Positions 10,553 through 19,262 of a stretch of 64,000 bases of DNA are shown one piece after another. Made by a program: the position numbers and the translations under genes. Position 1 is the stretch's first letter. Every line of letters begins with the position of its first letter. The stretch comes from Streptomyces iranensis. Its GTDB lineage: Bacteria > Actinomycetota > Actinomycetes > Streptomycetales > Streptomycetaceae. The DNA lies in NCBI RefSeq assembly GCF_017874715.1, contig NZ_JAGGLR010000018.1:186001-250000 (forward strand), read 5' to 3'. The notes below the pieces were generated by a model. The model had not been told where the DNA came from. It worked only from the letters and a program-made list of their open reading frames with translations, and made no database searches.

Positions 10553-10709
10553 CGGACGGCTTCATGGGGCCGCCCTGGCAAGCCGACTGGACCACGGAAG
10601 CCGAGGACAACAGGAACGCCCTCCCTGACCAGGCCCGTGCCCTGGTGGATGCCGCCCGCGCCGAACTCGTGACCCGCAGATCGTGATCGACGAATGCTTC
10701 TGGCAGTGA
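10549..10709 (+). pseudogene. Remnant of a small gene coupled to the DUF6247-like gene (internal deletion)
   Basis: A GTG at 10549 overlaps the previous stop. It encodes MTDGFMGPPWQADWTTEAED... and ends after 45 codons at 10686. Immediately after, in the +1 frame, the bases read PQIVIDECFWQ then stop (10709). This looks like the natural C-terminus of the RelE-like proteins found in this position (a hydrophobic IV-(E/D)-x-x-W ending). The simplest reading is an internal deletion that removed the middle of the gene and broke the frame. A genuine 45-residue peptide is the alternative. Confidence 0.45.
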
Positions 10710-10807
10710 GTCTCCCGCTCTGGAGCCATTGGTTCGAGCAGGAGACGTACTGTTGGTCGAGTTCTTCAGCGTGTTCAGTGGCGATCGTCAAGCGCAGCAT
10801 CTCCGGG

Positions 10808-11359
10808 TCAGCCGGCTGTCTGCGAGAGCCCGGCGAGTACGACGTCGATGGCGCGGTCCAGTGTTTCGGGGCGCGTCTGCATCGTCGCTGATGCCTGCGC
10901 AAGCCCCCGGATGAGGAGGTAGACCTCCTCGACGGTGACCGAGGGCCGGACCGCGTCGGCATCCTGCGCCCCCCGCAGGATGTCGCTGACGACGGCTTTC
11001 AAGCGGTCCGATGCGGCGGCTGCGTTGCCCGGAACGTGCTGGCGGCCCGTCAGGGTCGAGGCGAGGGTCAGCTTCGTGGCGCCGGTTTCGATCATCGTCC
11101 GCACCAGGGTGCGGAAGGCAGTGGCGGGGTCCGTGTCGGTGGCGAGTGCGCCAGCGCGTTGGATGAGTTGGTCGAAATGTCGCAGCAGTGCTGCCTCGAT
11201 CAGCTCCTCCTTGGTCGGAAAGTGGCGAAAGACTGTGGCGATGCCGACACCGGCTCGCCTGGCCACCTCTTCGGTCGACCCAGCGGCTCCTTGTGTACCG
11301 AAAACCGCCTCGGCCTCGGCCAGGATCCGTTCCCGGTTCTCCCGTGCGTCCTGTCGCAT
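10808..11359 (-). CDS. TetR-family transcriptional regulator
   Basis: 183 residues from the ATG at 11359; the open frame extends further, but the HTH begins here. An N-terminal TetR HTH is clear: RENRERILAEAEAVFGTQGA, then STEEVARRAGVGIATVFRHF, then PTKEELIEA. The C-terminal ligand domain (about 60-180) is typical in length. It is divergent from the SnoaL-like gene, with a 100-bp shared promoter region holding an 8-bp inverted repeat, so it probably represses itself and that neighbour. It lies inside the att-flanked island. Confidence 0.88.
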   Translation of the reverse strand: MRQDARENRERILAEAEAVFGTQGAAGSTEEVARRAGVGIATVFRHFPTKEELIEAALLRHFDQLIQRAGALATDTDPATAFRTLVRTMIETGATKLTLASTLTGRQHVPGNAAAASDRLKAVVSDILRGAQDADAVRPSVTVEEVYLLIRGLAQASATMQTRPETLDRAIDVVLAGLSQTAG

Positions 11360-11404
11360 GCCCGCATCCTCCCCGCTGACGCCCGACACGGACTTTAGCC
11401 GGAG

Positions 11405-11436
11405 CCTGGACTCCGCTACCCTTACCGAAGTCCAGG
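11405..11436. promoter_or_regulatory. Candidate TetR operator
   Basis: Perfect 8-bp inverted repeat CCTGGACT/AGTCCAGG with a 16-bp spacer, centred between the divergent TetR (start 11359) and SnoaL-like (start 11460) genes. Position and symmetry suit a TetR dimer or dimer pair; binding is inferred. Confidence 0.5.
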
Positions 11437-11459
11437 CTTCGGTTATTTCTGGGGGGAAC

Positions 11460-11939
11460 ATGCCAAGCCCATCCGCACCGTCCGATGTCGTCCGCGCCGT
11501 CGCGGCCGGGGTCAGCCTCCTGATCACCGACAGCCTCACGGAGCAGGAGAGGCAGGCGCACCTCGACCACCTCGCCGGCCTGTACGCCGAGCACACCGAC
11601 GTCCGGCACCCGCTCGCGCCCACCGGCGACATACCGCTGCGCACCCGTACCGAAATACGGCGCCACTTCGCAGGCATACCAGTCCAGACACACGAAGTCG
11701 ACGGGTTCGAGCCCGTGGGCCAGGTCCACGCAACCGCCGATCCCGAGGTGGTCGTCTTCGAGTTCAGCTATGCCGGTGCGGTGAACGGCAACCCCTTCGC
11801 GCTGCCGTGCATCTTCGTGACGCGCGTACGCGACGGCGTCATCGTCGAATCGCGCGACTACGCGGATCATGTAGGCATGGCCCGCGCTTTCGGGCGGCTC
11901 GGCGAATTGGCAACCGCATTGGCAGCCGATTCCCGATGA
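11460..11939 (+). CDS. SnoaL-like / NTF2-fold protein
   Basis: 159 residues from the ATG at 11460, preceded by GGGGGGA. The pattern LLITDSLTEQERQAHLDHLAGLYAEHTDVRHPL... IRRHFAGIP... ADPEVVVFEFSYAGAVNG ... FVTRVRDGVIVESRDYADHVG is the cone-shaped alpha+beta fold of ketosteroid-isomerase/SnoaL proteins, in which the RDG-x-I strand and the final RDYxD segment are conserved. It probably binds or isomerises a small hydrophobic substrate, perhaps the TetR ligand or a detoxified compound. Divergent from the TetR gene; last gene before the distal att copy. Confidence 0.8.
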   Translation: MPSPSAPSDVVRAVAAGVSLLITDSLTEQERQAHLDHLAGLYAEHTDVRHPLAPTGDIPLRTRTEIRRHFAGIPVQTHEVDGFEPVGQVHATADPEVVVFEFSYAGAVNGNPFALPCIFVTRVRDGVIVESRDYADHVGMARAFGRLGELATALAADSR

Positions 11940-12130
11940 GATCCGCCATCGGCACAGCGCGCTCGGCACCGGCTTGGGGTCCACTCAATCCCACCCTGGG
12001 TGCCGAAATCGCGTCATTCTTGGGCATGGTCGCGCCACCATCCCCACGGGAACAGACCAAGCGCTTATACCGGTTTCGGTCCGTCGCGACCACGGAAAGC
12101 GCAACTCGGCACATCGCTCAGGCTCGCACA

Positions 12131-12175
12131 CCTTCTAAGCGCTTGGCCGCAGGTTCGAGTCCTGCCGGGGGCGCA
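12131..12175 (+). repeat. Attachment site, distal copy (45-bp core)
   Basis: Exact copy of 9555-9599, the tRNA-Arg 3' half. The 5' half of a tRNA is absent upstream, so it is not a second tRNA gene. It marks the far junction of the island. Confidence 0.9.
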
Positions 12176-12178
12176 CTG

Positions 12179-12212
12179 GACCCTCTTCTCTACGCACGTA
12201 GCGAAGAGGGTC
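12179..12212 (+). terminator. Hairpin terminator, probably the original tRNA-Arg terminator
   Basis: GACCCTCTTC pairs with GAAGAGGGTC (10 bp). Inside, CTACG pairs with CGTAG around a 2-nt loop after a 1x1 mismatch; TTCTT follows. It starts 5 nt after where the tRNA 3' end would lie in the distal att copy. This suggests the element integrated between tRNA and terminator and that this side is the ancestral flank. Confidence 0.7.
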
Positions 12213-12472
12213 TTCTTGCTGTTCAGAGCTGTCCCACCGGCCACGACACAGCCCCGGCACTCCCCCGACGATCAAGAGAGGGCGCCGGGCCGTCCGGCTT
12301 GCCCGAGCGCTACCACCTCGACCGGACTGCTGAACCACCGAAAACCCGGGTCGGCCGGCCGGAAGCTCTCTGTCGCTCGACCGGAACGAGCAGTCATCGC
12401 CCTCGTCTGGCCAGGTGGCGCTTCGGGGCGGCTGCCGGTGGCTCCTGGCGCCGCGGCAGCGGGGCATCACCG

Positions 12473-15372
12473 TCACGACTCCGCGCAACCGGAGCCTTGC
12501 CTCGCTTCTTCGATCCGCTGCTGGAAGAGGATCAGTTGGTCCGCGATGGTGGGCATGGCATCCGCCAGGTCCCTCAGATCCATCACTGCATCGCTCAACA
12601 AGCCGGCGCCCGAACACGGCTGTAGGAAGTCGTTCAAAAGCTGATGGGCGGACTCCCACCGCGACATCGCACACGAGACGATGAATGCGTTTCCCTTCGC
12701 CTGGCGCGCGTCCCAACCGCTGCCCGCAGACTCACGCGTGAAGACCTCAAGAGCCTGGCCCAGACACTCCTCCCGGTCAGCAGAGCCCAGGGCACCCAGA
12801 ACCAAAGCTTTCTGGTACTGCTCCCACGCATTGTCGGGGTCGAGCTGGATAGCCCGGTCGAGATCGGTGAGGGCGTCGTCGTACTGGCGCATGAGGCGGT
12901 AAGTCTCGCCGCGGTCGGCGATGGCGAGGGCGTAGTCGGCGTCGAGCTCTATGGCGCGGTTGAAGTCTGTGAGGGCATCCTCGTACCGACCCATCAAGCG
13001 ATACGTCTCACCGCGCTCGGCCATGGCCCAGAGCATGTCAGGCTCGAGTTCGATGGCACGGTCGAAGTCAGTGAGGGCATCCTCGTACCGACCCATCAAG
13101 CGATACGTCTCACCGCGCTCGGCCATGGCCCAGAGCATGTCAGGCTCGAGTTCGATGGCACGGTTGAAATCGGTGAGGGCATCCTCGTACCGACCCATCA
13201 AGCGATACGTCTCACCGCGCTCGGCCATGGCCCAGAGCATGTCAGGCTTGAGTTCGATGGCACGGTCGAGATCGGTGAGGGCATCCTCGTACCGACCCAT
13301 CAAGCGATACGTCTCACCGCGGCTGCCGACAGCCCAGAGCATGCCAGGGTCGAGTTCGATGGCACGGTCGAAGTCAGTGAGGGCATCCTCGTACCGACCC
13401 ATCAAGCGATACGTCTGACCCCGGCTGCCGATGGCGACGAGGTTGTTGGACTCGAGTTCCATGGCGCGGTCGAGATCGGTGAGGGCGTCCCCGTACCGGC
13501 CCATGACGCGATACGTCTGACCGCGCCTGACGAGGGCGACGGCGTAGTCGGGGTCGAGTTCGATGGCGCGATTGAAATCGGTGAGGGCATCGTCATACCG
13601 ACCCATCAGGCGATAGGTGGCGCCGCGGCCGAAGCGGACCCGCTTGCGAATCGGATCCAAGGCGAGGGCCGCGTTGTAGTCGTTGAGGGCTTGTTCGTAG
13701 CGTCCGGCGTTGCGGTGGTCACGGCCACGCAGGGTGTGCGCCAGGGCGCGGCCGTCGGTGTCGAGGATGTCCTGGCGAATCAAGAGGGTCAGGGCGGCAA
13801 CCCCAGGAGCGGAGGTGTCCTCCAGAGCGGTGAGAATCTGTTGGCCCCGATTGGTGAGGGTGCTGGTGCCATTGTCGTGGCCCGCCTGGGTGAGCATGTG
13901 AGCCCAGCGACGGAGGGTGGCCGTGCCGTGGTCGTAGGCGTCCAGGAGATCCCGGAGTGCCTCGGGCAGGGCTCCCTCTGGATTGGCGCACAGGAGGTGG
14001 TACCTCTCCTGTAACCGATGCTCGCGCCATTGGTCATCGAGCCACCAGCGTTCGGAGGCACGTTCGGGATCGGTCTCCCGAAGCTGGTGTTGCCAAGTAC
14101 GGAAAGTGCGGGCGAGCTGGGTGTGCTGCTGCTGCCAGCTGACGGGGGACTGGGTGCGCAGGAGACGCAGCATGGTCGCGCGGACGACTTGATGGTAGTG
14201 GCAGCGGCCGCCGCGGTCGGTGACGAAGGACAAGCCTCGCAGCCACCCGAAGAGGTCACTCGCTTGCGGATCGACGGCGGCACGGTAGATGTCCTCGTTC
14301 AGCTCCTGAGGCAGCGCGCAGGCTCGCGCGGCAGTTCGTCGGGCGGGGTCGGTCTCCCATTTCAGGAATCGCTCCACGGCAGTGCCGCTGGCATCGCCGA
14401 TCTCATCCACGCTGGTTGGCCGGGACTCGGACAGAAGAGACAGCAGCACCGGAAGCCGTCCGGACAACTGAAGGATGACGTCGACCACCCGCTCGTCTGT
14501 GACGTGCCTGCTGGCCAGGAATTGTCGCGCTTCGGTCTCGGTGAAGACGTCCAGTGGAATGGTTGCCACCAGATCCATGTGCTCGCCCCAGCACCGTGGA
14601 TCCAGCTGTCCCTGCCCGGCCATGACCACGATGATGTTCGTCGGTAGTTCCCCGTATCGGTCAGTGAGTGTGAGATCGCGCAGCCACACATCGAGCACCG
14701 GGCCGGTGCGCTCATAGGTGTCGAAGATCAGCACCACCCACTCCTGCCGACCCGCAGCCTCGGCCAGTTCTTCCACAAAGGCGGGTGCGAGAACCTGCAC
14801 GGGGGACATCACCAACTGCACATCGTCATGGCTACGGAGCCTGGTGCTGAGCGCTGCCCGCCAACGGTCCATCGACGCCGCCACCTGGTTGGGGTCCACC
14901 GCTCCCGCGACCGCCCCAAGCCTGGTACCAAGCCCGCCCCCGCCAGACCAAGTTGAGAAACGATCATGCTCGACGCTGACGGAGCAACCGGCGCGGACAC
15001 CTCCGAGCTGCCGTTGCCGTTCCCACCGCTGGGCTCGGAGACATCGGGAATGGCGGATTCAGCCTCGTGCCGCCGCTGTCGGTACAGCGCGAGCTGCTTG
15101 TCGAACCCTTTCAGCACCGCCCCTTGCTACGCGAGCTGCGAACTGATCGACTCCATCGCGTCGGCAGCACTGACGCACGTCTCATCCACCCACGCAGTGA
15201 CCGCACCCACCTTCCGCGCAACCGCCTCCCACTGGCGCACCAACGTCGACTTGCCGACCCCAGAAGGCCCACAGACATGGAACAAGAACTCAGAGCCGCT
15301 TCCCATCTCGGCCCCCAGATTGCTCCGGAACGCCGCTATCTCCCCGTGACGCCCGACAAACTCCTCACGACG
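12473..15372 (-). pseudogene. Broken STAND-type NTPase with TPR repeats
   Basis: Reading leftward, the frame from 15372 encodes REEFVGRHGEIAAF, then a Walker A GPSGVGKST around 15260 and a typical NTPase start. It hits an in-frame TAG at 15127-15129. The same frame resumes directly (QGAVLKGFDKQLALYRQ) and then shifts near 14911-14922 into the frame of the long downstream ORF (12473-14899, 808 codons from GTG). That ORF supplies the rest of the ATPase (LIFDTYERTG, NIIVVMAGQG) and about nine TPR units, then a helical C-terminus. No start codon precedes the P-loop segment in frame. So the 808-codon ORF lacks its P-loop, and the gene is most simply a pseudogene with a nonsense mutation, a frameshift and a damaged 5' end. 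The truncated C-terminal part could still be translated. Confidence 0.75.
12870..13690 (-). repeat. 102-bp tandem repeats encoding TPR units
   Basis: A 102-bp unit (34 codons, core MGRYEDALTDFDRAIELDPD) is repeated head to tail. The central copies start at 12976, 13078, 13180, 13282 and 13384 (exact 102-bp steps) and are nearly identical in DNA; the outer copies are more diverged. This is recent amplification or gene conversion inside a TPR array, not a CRISPR. Confidence 0.9.
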
Positions 15373-15720
15373 CTATTCCCGGATCAACTCCAGTCGCGAG
15401 GTACGACCCCGGCCAGCCACTGCACGCCCCCTGCTTTCAACGTGACGCCCGACACCTACATCCTGCCGAACGTGTACCCCTGCTGAAACTGCACTGGTGA
15501 CAGAGAATGCCCGACCCGACCCAGCCGTCCCGGCTCGGGCTCGCTGGCGACGAGCTGAGGGTGGCCGTTCGGAGCGCGACGCCCGTCCTGTCAGCCCCGG
15601 ACGATCGTCCATGGGTACGTCAGGTCGTCGTCCTCGCGTTCGCGTTCGAGGATGTGGCGGTGGTGGACGTAGGTCGCCGGGAACTCGGTGCCGCTGCCCG
15701 GGGATCGAGGCGATCACGCC
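15373..15720. other. Gap with a possible gene remnant (15591-15713, minus strand)
   Basis: No complete gene. On the minus strand 15713-15591 one frame reads GTEFPATYVHHRHILERE..., then DDDLTYPWTIRG and stop. It looks like a natural protein C-terminus, but has no start codon and is cut off upstream by a TGA. It may be a leftover of a gene deleted downstream of ctaD; I do not recognise it. Confidence 0.35.
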
Positions 15721-17403
15721 CTAGGCCCCGGAGAGGGGCGGCCGGTCGGTGGTGGGGACCTCGTGGGAGACGACCTCGGGGTGGTGGAGGTCGAAGGCGG
15801 GGGATTCGGAGCGGATCTTCGGCAGGGTGAGGAAGTTGTGCCGGGGCGGGGGGCAGGAGGTGGCCCATTCCAGGGAGCGGCCCCATCCCCAGGGGTCGTC
15901 GAGCTCGACCCGCTTCCCGTACTTCCCGGTTTTCCACACGTTGTAGATGAACGGCAGCGTGGACAGGCCCAGAAGGAACGAACCGATCGTGGAGACCGTG
16001 TTCAGCGTGGTGAAGCCGTCGGCGGCCAGATAGTCGACATAGCGACGCGGCATGCCGATGACGCCGAGCCAGTGGTGGACCAGGAAGGTGGTGTGGAAGC
16101 CGACGAACAGGGTCCAGAAGTGGATCTTGCCGAGGCGTTCGTCGAGCATCCTGCCGGTGAACTTGGGCCACCAGAAATAGAATCCGGCGAACATCGCGAA
16201 GACCACCGTGCCGAAGACCACGTAGTGGAAGTGGGCGACGACGAAATAGCTGTCGTGGACCTCGAAATCCAGCGGAGGCGAGGCCAGGATCACCCCGGTC
16301 AGCCCGCCGAAGAGAAAGGTGACCAGGAAGCCGATGGACCACAGCATCGGCGTCTCGAAGGAGAGGGAGCCACGCCACATGGTGCCGACCCAGTTGAAGA
16401 ACTTCACCCCGGTCGGCACCGCGATGAGGAACGTCATAAAGGAGAAGAACGGCAGGAGTACCGCTCCGGTGGCGAACATGTGGTGGGCCCACACCGTCGC
16501 GGAGAGGCCGGTGATGCCGATGGTGGCGCCCACCAGACCCATATAGCCGAAGACCACCTTGCGGGAGAACACCGGAATGATCTCGGTGATGATGCCGAAG
16601 AATGGCAGGGCGATGATGTAGACCTCGGGGTGGCCGAAGAACCAGAAGAGGTGCTGCCACAGCACCGGCCCACCGTTGGCCCCCTCGAAGACGACCGCGC
16701 CGAATTTCCGGTCCGCCTCCAGTACCAGTAGGGCTGCCGCCAGGATGGGAAAGGCGAGCAGCACCAGGATCGAGGTGAAGAGGATGTTCCAGGTGAAGAT
16801 GGGCAGCCGGAACATCGTCATTCCCGGGGCACGCATGCACACGACGGTCGTGATGAAGTTGACGGCGCCCAGGATCGTCCCGAAGCCGGAGAGGGCGAGA
16901 CCCATCACCCACATGTCGCCGCCCACGCCCGGTGTCCGCGCCTTGCTGCTGAGCGGCGTGTAGGCCGTCCAGCCGAAGTCCGCCGCGCCGCCGGGGGTGA
17001 GCAGACTGCCGATCACGATCAGCCCGCCGAAGAGAAAGAGCCAGTACGAGAACATGTTCAGCCGGGGGAAGGCGACATCCGGGGCGCCGATCTGGAGCGG
17101 CATGATCTCGTTGGCGAATCCGGCGAAGACCGGCGTGGCGAAGAACAGCAGCATCAGGGTGCCGTGCAGGGTAAAAGCCTGGTTGTACTGCTCCGGGCTG
17201 ATCAGTTGCAGTCCGGGCCGGGCGAGTTCGGCCCGCATGATCATGGCCAGAAGGCCGCCGATCAGAAAGAAACCGAACGCGGTCACCAAGTACAGGTGTC
17301 CGATTTTCTTGTGATCCGTGGTGGTGAGCCAGTCGACCACGATGGTGCCGAGTTTGGTGGGTTCGGCGGGAGCTTCAAATTCGGGCTTGGTTGTCGTCGC
17401 CAT
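15721..17403 (-). CDS. ctaD: Cytochrome c oxidase subunit I (orphan second copy)
   Basis: 560 residues, 12 hydrophobic helices, full length for an actinobacterial aa3 oxidase subunit I. Haem and copper ligands are present: His80 in FTLHGTLM (low-spin haem), HPEVY (CuB His and the cross-linked Tyr), the AHHMF pair (CuB), and AHFHYV (haem a3 and haem a ligands). It should catalyse O2 reduction coupled to proton pumping in the membrane. Subunits II and III and the bc1 genes are not adjacent, so this is a stand-alone paralogue rather than the main ctaCDEF locus; it may assemble with subunits encoded elsewhere. Start ATG at MATTTKPEFEAP. Confidence 0.95.
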   Translation of the reverse strand: MATTTKPEFEAPAEPTKLGTIVVDWLTTTDHKKIGHLYLVTAFGFFLIGGLLAMIMRAELARPGLQLISPEQYNQAFTLHGTLMLLFFATPVFAGFANEIMPLQIGAPDVAFPRLNMFSYWLFLFGGLIVIGSLLTPGGAADFGWTAYTPLSSKARTPGVGGDMWVMGLALSGFGTILGAVNFITTVVCMRAPGMTMFRLPIFTWNILFTSILVLLAFPILAAALLVLEADRKFGAVVFEGANGGPVLWQHLFWFFGHPEVYIIALPFFGIITEIIPVFSRKVVFGYMGLVGATIGITGLSATVWAHHMFATGAVLLPFFSFMTFLIAVPTGVKFFNWVGTMWRGSLSFETPMLWSIGFLVTFLFGGLTGVILASPPLDFEVHDSYFVVAHFHYVVFGTVVFAMFAGFYFWWPKFTGRMLDERLGKIHFWTLFVGFHTTFLVHHWLGVIGMPRRYVDYLAADGFTTLNTVSTIGSFLLGLSTLPFIYNVWKTGKYGKRVELDDPWGWGRSLEWATSCPPPRHNFLTLPKIRSESPAFDLHHPEVVSHEVPTTDRPPLSGA

Positions 17404-17540
17404 GTCCGTGTCCGCTCCTCGGCCGTCTGCATGGGTGGGCGGCCGGCGGCACCGGCCGACGAATTCGCTGTATCGATTCGCCCACCATTACCCGAAGCGG
17501 AATGGCGATTCGGACCCGACTCGCCGTAGAGCCGGGTCAT

Positions 17541-17660
17541 TCACCGGCGTCCTCGGCGCGGCTCGCGGGCCGGTCTGCGCCGCCATCGCCGGATTCCCGC
17601 GCTCACGACGATTGCCACGGCGCTCAGCAGCGCCGATCTCACCCGCCGCACACGTGACAT
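17541..17660 (-). CDS. Possible 39-residue Arg-rich membrane-anchored peptide
   Basis: ATG at 17660 with GGGAGA 5 nt upstream encodes MSRVRRVRSALLSAVAIVVS, then a very Arg-rich tail ending at 17541. One short hydrophobic helix is flanked by basic residues. It lies upstream of ctaD in the same direction. Supported only by the ribosome site and composition; it may be spurious. The remaining gap (17404-18117) also holds a 23-bp tandem duplication and the presumed promoters of ctaD and the Spo0M-like gene. Confidence 0.35.
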   Translation of the reverse strand: MSRVRRVRSALLSAVAIVVSAGIRRWRRRPAREPRRGRR

Positions 17661-17784
17661 CGTTTCTCCCGTCTTCAGAAGGAGGATGAGCAGCCAGGAC
17701 CACGAGATCATCGCCCTGCGCTCACCCCGAATTCGAGCGCGTGCCGGTACGGGGGCGTTCCGCTCACGGCGGACGCGCCCACCT

Positions 17785-17830
17785 CTCTTCGCGGGCGTCC
17801 TCCGCCCCTCTTCGCGGGCGTCCTCCGCTC
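17785..17830. repeat. 23-bp tandem duplication
   Basis: The unit CTCTTCGCGGGCGTCCTCCG (20 of 23 bp) occurs twice head to tail with a 23-bp step (second copy from 17808). Intergenic, between ctaD and the Spo0M-like gene. Confidence 0.75.
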
Positions 17831-18117
17831 GGGCCCTGGGCACGCGACGAACAGGTTGATGGATGCGAGTTACCCATGGCCGGAGGCCCATTCAGATAGC
17901 TCTCCGTGAGCAGATGAACACCCGAGCCGGGCCGACGGACCCGTCGGCGGCCGGGACCGCACCACCTCTGGCCGGTTTTGCCGCCCCAGAACGCGCACAT
18001 GGGAATCCCTTTACCTTCTCGTTCGTTCCACGCGTGCCCCCATGGAACACAGGAACGAACACCCCCCCACACGGAACAGAGAACGATCACAGTGACAGTG
18101 AAGGAGTGAACGCCGCG

Positions 18118-19176
18118 ATGGTGTTCAAACGAGTGCTCGGCTCGCTCGGGGTCGGCGGGCCCGTCGTGGCCATGACCCTGGACCGGGAGCCGGTGCGCCC
18201 CGGCGGGGTGGTGCGGGGGCAGGTGCGGCTCCGGGGCGGAGGCAGCGCCTGCGACCTCGAGCACCTCGCGCTGGAGCTGGTCGCCGGGGTCGAGGCCGGG
18301 TACGGCGGCGAGGAGCACGAGGGCGATGTGGTCTTCGACCGCCTCCGGCTCGGCGGCGGGTTCCGGCTCGACGCGAGAGAGCACAGAGACATTCCGTTCA
18401 CCATTCACATACCGTGGGAAACGCCGCTCACCGAGGTGTCCGGGCAGCCGCTGGGTGTCGTCCTGGGCGTCCGGGTCGAGCTCGCGGCGGCGGGCGCGAT
18501 GGACCACGGCGATCCGGAGCCACTGATCGTACGGCCGCTGCCGGTCCAGGAGGCCGTGCTGGGGGCGCTGGGGCGGCTCGGCTTCAGCCTCGTAGCCGCC
18601 GATCTGCGGCTCGCCCATATCGCGGGCACCGGGCAGCGGCTCCCCTTCCACCAGGAGATCGAGCTCACCCCCGCCCCTCAGTACCTCCACAACGTGAACG
18701 AGATCGCGCTGACCCTTCTCACCGGGCCCGATGGCATGGAAGTCGTCCTGGAGGCCGACAAGCGCGGCGGGGGCTCTGGCGCCCTGGGCCGCCACACCGT
18801 GCGCCATGAGGGCCTTGAGCAGCGCGACTGGGCCGGTGAGGTCGACTCCTGGATCCGGGCGCTCATCGAATCCCGCGCGACGCATACCGCCCGCGATGGC
18901 CGCGCCGGTGCGGCCATCGCGGGTATCGCGGGGATAGCGGGGATAGCGGGGATAGCGGGCGTGACGGCCGGTACGGCGGCGGGCGGGGCCGTGGGCAGCG
19001 GCATGGTCGCGGCCGGGCTCGGCGACGCGTTAGGGAACTTAGCGGGGTTAGCTGATTTAGAGGGCTTAGATGACTTGAGGGATTTAGAGGGCTTAGAGGG
19101 CCCAGGGGGCTTAGAGAGGCCAGGGGGCAGAAGAGACTCAGGGGGCTCGGGGTCCGCGGAGGAGGGCCGGAGCTGA
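18118..19176 (+). CDS. Spo0M-like sporulation-control protein with TTA-rich tail
   Basis: 352-353 residues from the ATG at 18118, preceded by AAGGAG. Residues 1-250 form the arrestin-like Spo0M fold: MVFKRVLGSLGVGGPVVAM opening, then GGVVRGQVRLRGG, and an IPFTIHIPWETPLTEV strand. Known family role: control of spore development. The C-terminal 90 residues are unusual. First comes an Ala-Gly-Ile repeat encoded by a 12-bp minisatellite (about 18920-18960). Then a Leu/Gly/Glu repeat follows in which eight leucines are encoded by TTA (19030, 19039, 19048, 19057, 19066, 19084, 19093, 19111), with other rare codons (AGG, AGA, GAT, TCA, CCA). TTA needs the bldA tRNA in Streptomyces, so completion of this protein should depend on bldA. 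The stop is at 19174-19176. Confidence 0.85.
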   Translation: MVFKRVLGSLGVGGPVVAMTLDREPVRPGGVVRGQVRLRGGGSACDLEHLALELVAGVEAGYGGEEHEGDVVFDRLRLGGGFRLDAREHRDIPFTIHIPWETPLTEVSGQPLGVVLGVRVELAAAGAMDHGDPEPLIVRPLPVQEAVLGALGRLGFSLVAADLRLAHIAGTGQRLPFHQEIELTPAPQYLHNVNEIALTLLTGPDGMEVVLEADKRGGGSGALGRHTVRHEGLEQRDWAGEVDSWIRALIESRATHTARDGRAGAAIAGIAGIAGIAGIAGVTAGTAAGGAVGSGMVAAGLGDALGNLAGLADLEGLDDLRDLEGLEGPGGLERPGGRRDSGGSGSAEEGRS

Positions 19177-19262
19177 GCCGCAGAGGGCCGGGGCTGAGCC
19201 GCGGAGCGACGCGGAGGGCCGCGGATCTTCCCGCGGCCCTCCCTGTACGCACCGACGAACGG

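Larger units (their letters stand above)
9600..12130. mobile_element. Integrase-less island between tRNA-derived direct repeats (CIME-like remnant)
   Basis: About 2.5 kb enclosed by the two 45-bp att copies. It carries a small coiled-coil/HTH protein, a DUF6247-like protein, a broken small gene, a TetR regulator and a SnoaL-like protein. No integrase, excisionase, replication or transfer gene is present, so it is either the decayed remains of a pSAM2-type element or an element mobilised in trans. The gap 9600-9848 has no gene. Confidence 0.7.
11940..12472. other. Gene-free stretch holding the distal att copy and terminator
   Basis: Contains the distal 45-bp att copy (12131-12175) and the hairpin just after it. 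No supported ORF on either strand; the rest (12213-12472) shows nothing recognisable. Confidence 0.5.

Noticed and set aside
12131..12173. Second tRNA-Arg gene
   Set aside because: Only the 3' half is present; no acceptor 5' strand or D-arm upstream. It is an att copy.
12870..13690. CRISPR array
   Set aside because: Repeats are contiguous 102-bp coding units without spacers and translate to TPR motifs.
12644..14014. Plus-strand repeat protein opposite the TPR array
   Set aside because: Its repeats are the complement of the TPR-coding units; no ribosome site or family.
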